The notes under the pieces: model-generated
What the model saw: only the letters and a program-made list of their open reading frames with translations
What the model was told of the DNA's origin: nothing
Databases searched by the model: none
Source: Actinomadura sp. DC4
Lineage (GTDB): Bacteria; Actinomycetota; Actinomycetes; Streptosporangiales; Streptosporangiaceae
Assembly: GCF_030406325.1 (NCBI RefSeq)
Contig: NZ_JAUEQY010000017.1
Coordinates: 124,001-188,000, forward strand
Length of the DNA stretch: 64,000 nucleotides
Direction of reading: 5' to 3'
Position numbers and translations under genes: made by a program
In this document: in pieces, positions 48,869 through 55,022 of the stretch
How the letters are laid out: the number at the start of each line of letters is the position of its first letter
Position numbering within the stretch: position 1 is the first letter of the stretch

Positions 48869-49713
48869 GAGGCACGCCGTCTGGCCCGGGCGCGCAGCAC
48901 CGACATCGCCCGCGCGAGCTGCCGTTCGCCCAGCCGCGCGTAGTGGCTGTCCACCCGGCCCTGCACCGACGGCAGGCCGTTGCCCTTGACCGTACGGGCG
49001 ATCACCACGTTCGGCCGGCCACGCGCGCGGCCGGTGAGGGCCTCCCGCAGCCGGCGCCGGTCGTGCCCGTCGACCTCACGGACCGCCCACCCGAACGCCC
49101 GCCACCGGTCCGCGAGCGGCTCCAGCGGCACGGTCTGCTCGGTCGGCCCGGTGATCTGCAGGCCGTTGCGGTCCACGATCACGGTCACGTTGTCCAGGCC
49201 CAGCCCGGCGGTCGACATCGCCGCCTCCCACACCGAGCCCTCCTGCAGCTCCCCGTCACCGACGATAACGAAGCAGCGCCGGGCGGGGTCGGCGAGCGCG
49301 AACCCGTTCGCCAGCGGCAGCCCGTGCCCGAGCGACCCGGTGGCCATCTCCACGCCCGGCACCGCGCGGACCGGATGGCCCATGAGACGGCTGCCCGGCC
49401 GCCCGTACGTGGCCAGCTCCTCGGGCGGGAAGAACCCGCGCTCGGCCAGCACCGCGTACAGCGCGATCGCGCCGTGGCCCTTGGACAGGATGAGGATGTC
49501 GCGGTCCTTCGCGCGGGGGTCGGCCGGGTCGACGCGCAGCACGTCGAAGTACAGCGTCGTGAGGATCTCCACCAGCGACATCGAGCCGCCCAGGTGGCCG
49601 CCCTCCGGGCCGGCGCACATCGCGACGATGTGCTCGCGCACCCTGTCGGTCACCCCGCCCGCCCGCTCGGTCCTCGTCTCGGTCCTCGTCTCGGTCGTCA
49701 TCTCGGTCGTCAT
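48865..49713 (-). CDS. Transketolase N-terminal subunit (TPP-binding)
   Basis: 282 residues corresponding to the TPP-diphosphate-binding domain: PEGGHLGGSMSLVEILTTLY, SKGHGAIALYAVL and the Mg-TPP motif VGDGELQEGSVWEAA with the later DRNGLQ. The first 16 residues come from four 12-bp tandem repeats (MTTEMTTETRTETRTE), and a second ATG within them is an alternative start. It pairs with the adjacent C-terminal subunit. It follows the capsid-like gene by seven bases, inside the same operon. Split transketolases also occur in pentose metabolism, but here the setting argues for a pathway-specific enzyme. Confidence 0.93.
   Translation of the reverse strand: MTTEMTTETRTETRTERAGGVTDRVREHIVAMCAGPEGGHLGGSMSLVEILTTLYFDVLRVDPADPRAKDRDILILSKGHGAIALYAVLAERGFFPPEELATYGRPGSRLMGHPVRAVPGVEMATGSLGHGLPLANGFALADPARRCFVIVGDGELQEGSVWEAAMSTAGLGLDNVTVIVDRNGLQITGPTEQTVPLEPLADRWRAFGWAVREVDGHDRRRLREALTGRARGRPNVVIARTVKGNGLPSVQGRVDSHYARLGERQLARAMSVLRARARRRAS
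49666..49713 (-). repeat. Four 12-bp tandem repeats at the start of the transketolase subunit
   Basis: On the + strand: CTCGGTCCTCGT twice, then CTCGGTCGTCAT twice, exactly in tandem and ending at the start codon. They encode MTTE, MTTE, TRTE, TRTE. Slippage could change the number of units without shifting the frame and moves or duplicates the start codon. Confidence 0.9.
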
Positions 49714-49720
49714 GGCATGC

Positions 49721-50527
49721 TCAGCCTTCCGTCAGGGACGCCAGGACGAAGTGGCCCGGCAGGTGCACCGCCAGGCCCTCACGGATCTCGGCGGTCAGCA
49801 CGCCCCCGGAGAGCCGGATCGTGGAGGCGCGCCGGTCCAGCAGGGTCGCCGCGGCGGTGAAGTCGCCGACCAGCGCGCTGCCGGCCGGGATCATGCGGGT
49901 ACGGCTGACCTTCACGCCCTGCGTCGCCAGCCGCTCCAGCAGCCCGCCGTCGACCAGCGGCCACCAGTCGTCGGGGTGCATCACGACGCCGTCGGCCGAG
50001 CCGCCGTACCACTCGCACAGCGCCGTCGTGGACAGCAGCCGCTCGGTCACCGTCCCGGCGGGGGAGTGGCGGCGCAGGCCCGGAATCCGCAGCAGCCCGT
50101 CCTCACCGCTCAGCAGCTCCTCGTTCTCGGCCGTGCCGAGCCGTACGAGCAGCCGGAAGTCCACGAACGCGGCGAGCGCCGCCGGATCGGCCAGGATCGG
50201 GGCCGGCACCGGCACCGACGCGCGGACCGTACGGATCTTCGCGGTGGCGACGCCGACCTCGAAGTCCCACTCGGGCGCCGCGGTGCCGGGGGAGACCTCC
50301 GCGGCGCGCTCACGGTAGACGGTGACCTCGTCCGAATCGACGACGGCCTTCTTCAGCAGGTGCCGGACCGTGTAACGGGGCCGGCGCTGCGCGGGCGGGA
50401 ACAGGTCGCTGATGGAGGCCCGCAGCTCCACCGACACCTCTGACACCTCCGGGCCGCCACGGGCGTAGGCGAGCGCGAACTCCTCACCGGGCCCCCGCCG
50501 GGTCAGTTCCGGATCATCCAGCAGCAT
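49721..50527 (-). CDS. HK97-capsid-fold protein (Family 3 encapsulin/AziU-like)
   Basis: 268 residues starting MLLDDPELTRRGPGEEFALA, two bases after the SDR stop. The middle and C-terminal parts look like the HK97 phage capsid/encapsulin fold: VPVPAPILADPAALAAFVDF followed by a helix ending LGTAENEELLSGEDGLLRI, and VVMHPDDWWPLVDGGL, which matches the P-domain/A-domain features of capsid proteins. No other phage gene is near. Proteins of this fold occur in AmCP clusters beside sulfotransferases. As I recall, the azinomycin/vazabitide AziU2/U3-type proteins form an aziridine by sulfate elimination, and Family 3 encapsulins come from such clusters. So it is either that enzyme or a shell protein; the sequence alone does not tell which. 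Confidence 0.82.
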   Translation of the reverse strand: MLLDDPELTRRGPGEEFALAYARGGPEVSEVSVELRASISDLFPPAQRRPRYTVRHLLKKAVVDSDEVTVYRERAAEVSPGTAAPEWDFEVGVATAKIRTVRASVPVPAPILADPAALAAFVDFRLLVRLGTAENEELLSGEDGLLRIPGLRRHSPAGTVTERLLSTTALCEWYGGSADGVVMHPDDWWPLVDGGLLERLATQGVKVSRTRMIPAGSALVGDFTAAATLLDRRASTIRLSGGVLTAEIREGLAVHLPGHFVLASLTEG

Positions 50528-50529
50528 CG

Positions 50530-51267
50530 TCACACTCCCAACGCCCGGCCGCCGTCGACGACCTGGACCGTCCCGGTGATGAACCCCGCGCGGCCGCTCA
50601 GCAGGAACACCGCCGCCGCCGCGACCTCCTCCGGCCGCGCCACCCGGCCGAGCGGGATGCCGGCGTCGGTGGCGACCTCCTCCTCCGGCCCCGGCAGCGC
50701 CGCCGTGGCGGTGTAGCCCGGCGCCAGCACGTTCACGGTGATCTCGCCCGCGCCCAGCTCCCGCACCAGCGTCTTGGCGTAACCCACGACGCCGGGGCGG
50801 ACGATGTTCGACAGCGCGTACTCCGGGATCGGCTGGCGCACCGTCTCGCTCGTCACCATCACGACGCGGCCCCACCCGGCGGCCAGCAGGTGCGGCAGCG
50901 CCGCCTGGACCAGCCCGATGTGGGCGAGCATCCCCAGCTCCACCGCCGCCCGGTACTCCTCCAGGGAGAACGCGCCGCTCGCGCCCGCGGGCGGCCCGCC
51001 GGCGTTGGTGACCAGCAGGTGCACCGCGCCGTGCTCGGCGGCGGTCCGCTCCACCCACGCGGCCGCCCCCGCGGTGTCGCGGACGTCCAGCGCGGTGGCC
51101 GACACGGCGCCACCGAGCTCCTCACGCGCCGCCGCGAGCCGGGCCGGGTCACGGCCGCAGATCGCGACCGTGGCACCCTCCGCCACGAGCTCGCGGGCGA
51201 TCGCCAGCCCGATCCCGGCCGAACCGCCGGCGACCAGCGCGACCTTCCCGGTCAGTCCCAGATCCAT
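50530..51267 (-). CDS. SDR oxidoreductase of the AmCP operon
   Basis: 245 residues. Nucleotide-binding motif AGGSAGIG, NAGGPPAG and the C-terminal VQVVDGG of FabG-like SDRs are present. The active-site region reads TSETVRQPIPEYALSN: Ser and Tyr are kept, but the Lys four residues after Tyr is Asn, as in a known atypical SDR subgroup with LSN in that place. It probably reduces or oxidises a keto/hydroxy group on the carrier-bound chain, for example the ketone left by the transketolase. It starts two bases downstream of the sulfotransferase stop and is clearly cotranscribed. Confidence 0.9.
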   Translation of the reverse strand: MDLGLTGKVALVAGGSAGIGLAIARELVAEGATVAICGRDPARLAAAREELGGAVSATALDVRDTAGAAAWVERTAAEHGAVHLLVTNAGGPPAGASGAFSLEEYRAAVELGMLAHIGLVQAALPHLLAAGWGRVVMVTSETVRQPIPEYALSNIVRPGVVGYAKTLVRELGAGEITVNVLAPGYTATAALPGPEEEVATDAGIPLGRVARPEEVAAAAVFLLSGRAGFITGTVQVVDGGRALGV

Positions 51268-51268
51268 C

Positions 51269-52165
51269 TCAGGGCCTCCTCGCGTAGCCGTACCGGCGCA
51301 GCAGCGGCAGCGCCATCGCCGTGGTCACCGCGCGGTCCCGCGAACCCAGCCGCGCCGGCCACCGCAGGTCCTCGGTGATCGCGGTGACGCCGCGCTGGAA
51401 CCGGTTCGGGTTGCCGGTGACGGTGTGGTTGCCGCCGAGCTCGACCGTGCCCTGCTCCGAGACCGGGTTGGCGGCGCCGCCCCGGCCGACCAGCTCCAGC
51501 ACGGCCGCCACGGCCGCGCGCGGGCTGCGGGTCAGGTCCTCATAGCGCAGCGTCAGCGACGCGTCGCGGCGGGCGCGGCCGACCGCCTCGGCGGCCAGGT
51601 TGAACCCGGTCCAGTGCCACGTGCTGTTCGCCGCGCCGCGCCGCCCGGTGTACCGCTTGGGCTGCAGCCAGGACCAGGCGACCGCGCGGGGGTCACGGAT
51701 CAGGTGGACGTACGCGGGCCGTACGCCCGGCAGGTGGGTGAGCAGCGCCGCGTCGGAGGCGAACTTGGAGCTGTCGACGATGACCTCGGCGCCGGTCTGG
51801 TCGGCGATCGCCTGGTAAGTCAGGGCGAGCGTGTCCGCCCAGCCGCCCGCGGGCGGGCGTTGTAGCACGTTCCATGTGTGGCGGGTACGGCAGTGGTCCT
51901 GCCAGGACACGACGTCGGCGGCGTGCTCGGCGAGGGTACGGCCGGCGGGGCGGACGCTTTCCAGGACTTTCGCCCACAGCGCGCAATCGGTCAGGGCCAG
52001 ACCGCAACCGCATTGGCCGTTGCTGCCCTTTCCCAGAACGCCATTGAGCCAGAGAAATCGCAGCTCACCGACGTGAACGACACCTGGCACCTCGGCCAGG
52101 ACGTTGCCGAGCACGGTACTTCCGCTCCGGCACCAACCGGTGATGTAGAGCACCGTCACTGACAT
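51269..52165 (-). CDS. PAPS-dependent sulfotransferase
   Basis: Start at the ATG at 52165 (MSVTVLYITG), preceded by GGGAG; an ATG 18 bases upstream is possible. 298 residues. The 5'-phosphosulfate loop is GWCRSGSTVLGNVL and the 3'-phosphate site VHLIRDPRAVAWSW, both canonical. In AmCP pathways leading to azabicyclic amino acids, a sulfotransferase turns a hydroxyl into a sulfate leaving group. With the capsid-fold protein two genes downstream, the same activation is likely here. It is the first gene of the operon; the promoter should lie in 52166-52333. Confidence 0.92.
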   Translation of the reverse strand: MSVTVLYITGWCRSGSTVLGNVLAEVPGVVHVGELRFLWLNGVLGKGSNGQCGCGLALTDCALWAKVLESVRPAGRTLAEHAADVVSWQDHCRTRHTWNVLQRPPAGGWADTLALTYQAIADQTGAEVIVDSSKFASDAALLTHLPGVRPAYVHLIRDPRAVAWSWLQPKRYTGRRGAANSTWHWTGFNLAAEAVGRARRDASLTLRYEDLTRSPRAAVAAVLELVGRGGAANPVSEQGTVELGGNHTVTGNPNRFQRGVTAITEDLRWPARLGSRDRAVTTAMALPLLRRYGYARRP

Positions 52166-52333
52166 TCGCAACTCCCGGGTCATAACCGGAAAGTCAGTTC
52201 ATGTCCAATTGGGAGGAATGTAAGCATGAATCCTCCTGCGAACCCCGGCAGACCGAAAAAAAGTGCCCGAGAAACGGATGATCCACCAGCGATGGGAACA
52301 CTACGTCCAGTCACACAGCGAGGGGAGAACCCC
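52166..52333. promoter_or_regulatory. Divergent promoter region of the AmCP operon and the AMP-ligase gene
   Basis: This 168-bp region is AT-richer than its flanks (for example AAAAAAGTGCCCGAG near 52258). It must carry the promoter of the ten-gene minus-strand operon and that of the ligase. A good Shine-Dalgarno (GGGAGGA) stands before an ATG at 52226 that is in frame with the ligase, so translation may begin there. No clear operator was found. Confidence 0.55.
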
Positions 52334-53929
52334 ATGCCGCACGAGTACCGCCGCAACGGCTGGTGGAGAGACCACACCTTCCTCGACGACCTGCGACGAA
52401 CCGCCCACGCCCACCCCCGAAAAACCGCCGTCGCCGTACGCCGCGACGGACACCCCACCCACGCCCTGGACTACGCCGAACTCGCCCACCTCACCGAACG
52501 CTGCGCCGCCGCCCTCACCGAACTCGGCGTCCACCCCGGCGACACCGTCGCCGTCCAGCTCACCGACCGCTGGGAACTCCCCGTCATCGCCCTGGCCTGC
52601 CTGCGCGCCGGCGCCCGCATCTGCCCCCTCCTGCCGGTCTACCGCCGCCGCGAACTCCAGACCATGCTCACCCTCACCGAACCACGCGTCCTCATCACCA
52701 TGGCCGAACACGACGGCGACCCCCTCGCCGCCCTGGCCACCGAACTCGCCGCCGCCATCCCCGCGATCGCCCACGTCGCCGTCGCCGACGGCGCACCCGA
52801 AGGCACCCTGCCCTTCGAAGACCACTTCTTCGCCACCCCCTGGGAGGAACGCCACGACACCACCGGCCGCGCCCTCACCGCCGACGACCCGTACCTCATC
52901 CTGTTCACCTCCGGCACCACCGGCGAACCCAAAGGCGTCCTGCACACCCCCAACACCCTCTACGCCGCCATCCGCGGCGAAGCCGACGTCTTCGCCCTCG
53001 ACGACACCCTCGTCATGACCACCACCTCCGCCTACACCCACTACACCGGCTTCGCCCAGGGCATGCTCATGCCCCTCATGCTCGGCGGCACCATGGTCTT
53101 CTCCGACACCCACGACGGCCCCGCCGTCCTGGACCTCCTCGCCGACCACCACGTCACCTTCCTGTACGCCGCACCCCACTTCGTCGCCGGCATGCTCCGC
53201 ACCGGCCACCACCGCGACCTGCCCGCCCTCCGCCACCTCGTCAGCGGCTCCGCGCCCATCCCGCCCGCCTTCGTGGACGACGTCGCCGACCGCTTCGGCC
53301 TGCGCCTGCACTCCCTGTGGGGCATGTCCGAGAACGGCCCCGTCACCATCACCCGCCCCGCCGACCCACCCGGCTGGGCCGCCCACAGCGACGGCAGCCC
53401 CATCCCCGGCATGCGCCTGCGCATCGACCCCATCCCCGGCCAGCCCGAAGGCGTCGGCCGCCTCTGGGTCCGCGGCCCCGCCCAGTGCCTCGGCTACTAC
53501 CGCCGCGACCACCTCTACGCCGCCGCCCTCGACGACGGCTGGTTCGACACCGGTGACCTGGCACGCCCCGACGGCCGCGACGGCATCCGCATCACCGGCC
53601 GCGCCGGCGACAGCATCCTCCGCAAAGGCTGGATCGTCCCCGTCGCCGAACTCGAAGACCTCCTCGACCGCCACCCCCACGTACGCGAGGCGACCGTCAT
53701 CGGCGTCCCCGAAGGCCAGGGGGAGGACGAGACCATCTGCGCCGTCATCGCCGCCGCCACCACCCTCACCCTCGAAGACCTGCGCGACCACCTGCGCGCC
53801 GCCGGGATGACCACCACCTACTGGCCCGAACGCCTCGAACTCCTCGACACCCTGCCCCGCACCGTCACCGGCAAGGTCCGCAAGACCGAACTCCGGCAGC
53901 GCCTCACAACCAGCCCGGACGGGCCGTGA
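52334..53929 (+). CDS. Acyl/aryl-AMP ligase (adenylation enzyme)
   Basis: Start taken at ATG 52334 (MPHEYRRNGWWRDHTFLDDL), which fits the usual beginning of 2,3-dihydroxybenzoate- or cyclohexanecarboxylate-type AMP ligases and follows GAGGGGAG. ATG 52226 also has a good ribosome site and would add 36 unconserved residues. All core motifs are present: LFTSGTTGEPKGVLHT, LWGMSENGP, GWFDTGDLA, GRAGDSILRKG and the C-terminal catalytic Lys in RTVTGKVRK. It should activate a carboxylic acid to acyl-AMP and pass it to CoA or a carrier. No fused carrier domain. Next to the KSIII-like gene it probably supplies the acyl group that caps the AmCP-made amine or alcohol; substrate not predictable here. Confidence 0.92.
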   Translation: MPHEYRRNGWWRDHTFLDDLRRTAHAHPRKTAVAVRRDGHPTHALDYAELAHLTERCAAALTELGVHPGDTVAVQLTDRWELPVIALACLRAGARICPLLPVYRRRELQTMLTLTEPRVLITMAEHDGDPLAALATELAAAIPAIAHVAVADGAPEGTLPFEDHFFATPWEERHDTTGRALTADDPYLILFTSGTTGEPKGVLHTPNTLYAAIRGEADVFALDDTLVMTTTSAYTHYTGFAQGMLMPLMLGGTMVFSDTHDGPAVLDLLADHHVTFLYAAPHFVAGMLRTGHHRDLPALRHLVSGSAPIPPAFVDDVADRFGLRLHSLWGMSENGPVTITRPADPPGWAAHSDGSPIPGMRLRIDPIPGQPEGVGRLWVRGPAQCLGYYRRDHLYAAALDDGWFDTGDLARPDGRDGIRITGRAGDSILRKGWIVPVAELEDLLDRHPHVREATVIGVPEGQGEDETICAVIAAATTLTLEDLRDHLRAAGMTTTYWPERLELLDTLPRTVTGKVRKTELRQRLTTSPDGP

Positions 53930-54923
53930 CCTCCACCACCGCGCACGTCCAGCTGAAACCCGCGCCGATGCCGACCAGCATCACCCGCTCACCCGGCCCC
54001 ACCACACCGCTCTCCACCAGCTCCGCCAACCCCGTGAGCTGATCCGCCGCGCCCACATGCCCCGTACGACGCCCCCACTCCCACGCCGTCGCCTCCACCT
54101 TCAACCCGAACGGCTCCAGATACCGCGTCCGCAGCGTCTCCAGCCCCACGTTCGGGAACACGAACCGCGCCACCTCACCCAGCCCGACCCCCGCCTCCTC
54201 CAACCCCAGCCCGATCGCCTCACCCAACCCCGCCGTCGTACGGTCCGCCACACCCTCCGTACCGGCCATGAACGCCCGCCGCCGCGCCCGGATGTCCACC
54301 CCCCGCCCCGGCCCGCCCGCGAACCCCACATCACCCCGGTACATCGCCTCAAGCCCCGTGTCCACGACCGTCCCCACCGCCAGCAGCCGCGCGAACCCCT
54401 CCCGCGCCAGCACCACCGCCGCCGCACCGTCCCCGTACACGATCCCGCCCACGTCACCACGCCACCGGTCGAACCCCGGCTCCACGAACCGGTCCGCGGT
54501 CGTCACCAGCACACCGCGCCGCTCCGCCACCGCCGCCAGATAGCTGGCGCCCAGCTCCACCGCGCCCAGCGCCCCGTTGCACATCTGCGCCACATCCAGC
54601 GCCGGCGCCCGCCGGTTGCCGCCCAGCACCTCACGATGCACATACGAGGCGGCCGGCCAGTAGTCCACGCCCTGGAACCACGCCGACGCGTGCAGCAACA
54701 GCGCCACCTCACCCGCCGGGACCCCCGACCGCTCCAGCGCGACGCCGCCCGCGCGCGCCGCCATCTCCGGCGGCGCCTGGGAACCGGCGACCGTCACCGA
54801 CACGTAGCCGTTGGCCGCCTGCTCCGCCGCGTCGTAACGGCCCTCCGCGACGGCGCCGACGACGTCCACCGCCGCGGGCAGATGACGGGCCAGACCGGCG
54901 ATGTACAGATCGTCACAGCGCAT
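53904..54923 (-). CDS. KSIII (FabH)-like acyltransferase with altered active site
   Basis: 339 residues with the FabH fold. Catalytic Cys is in ALDVAQMCNGALGAVELG. The usual active-site His (in a PHQAN-like motif) appears as Asn in FVFPNVGLETL. The usual Asn (in a GNTSAA-like motif) appears as His in RTGHVGAADQL. So His and Asn seem exchanged, if my unaided alignment is right. KSIII proteins with altered triads often act as O- or N-acyltransferases rather than condensing enzymes. Its 3' end overlaps the ligase 3' end by 26 bp (convergent), and it is divergent from the LanB-like gene. Likely job: transfer of the acyl group activated by the ligase. Confidence 0.85.
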   Translation of the reverse strand: MRCDDLYIAGLARHLPAAVDVVGAVAEGRYDAAEQAANGYVSVTVAGSQAPPEMAARAGGVALERSGVPAGEVALLLHASAWFQGVDYWPAASYVHREVLGGNRRAPALDVAQMCNGALGAVELGASYLAAVAERRGVLVTTADRFVEPGFDRWRGDVGGIVYGDGAAAVVLAREGFARLLAVGTVVDTGLEAMYRGDVGFAGGPGRGVDIRARRRAFMAGTEGVADRTTAGLGEAIGLGLEEAGVGLGEVARFVFPNVGLETLRTRYLEPFGLKVEATAWEWGRRTGHVGAADQLTGLAELVESGVVGPGERVMLVGIGAGFSWTCAVVEVTARPGWL

Positions 54924-55022
54924 GCACGCCCCCAGAAAGCAGGAACCGGATTCGCCACCCTATGTTGATCTTTGCCTTTTTCGGGGACAAGACGGAAACA
55001 TCCTTCTAAGAGGGGGTTCGCG

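Noticed and set aside
49721-51058. Prophage interpretation of the capsid-like gene
   Set aside because: No portal, terminase, protease or tail gene nearby; it is embedded in a metabolic operon.
52301-53791. 496-codon minus-strand Gly/Val-rich frame opposite the AMP ligase
   Set aside because: Mirror of the strongly C-biased codons of the ligase; no real domain.
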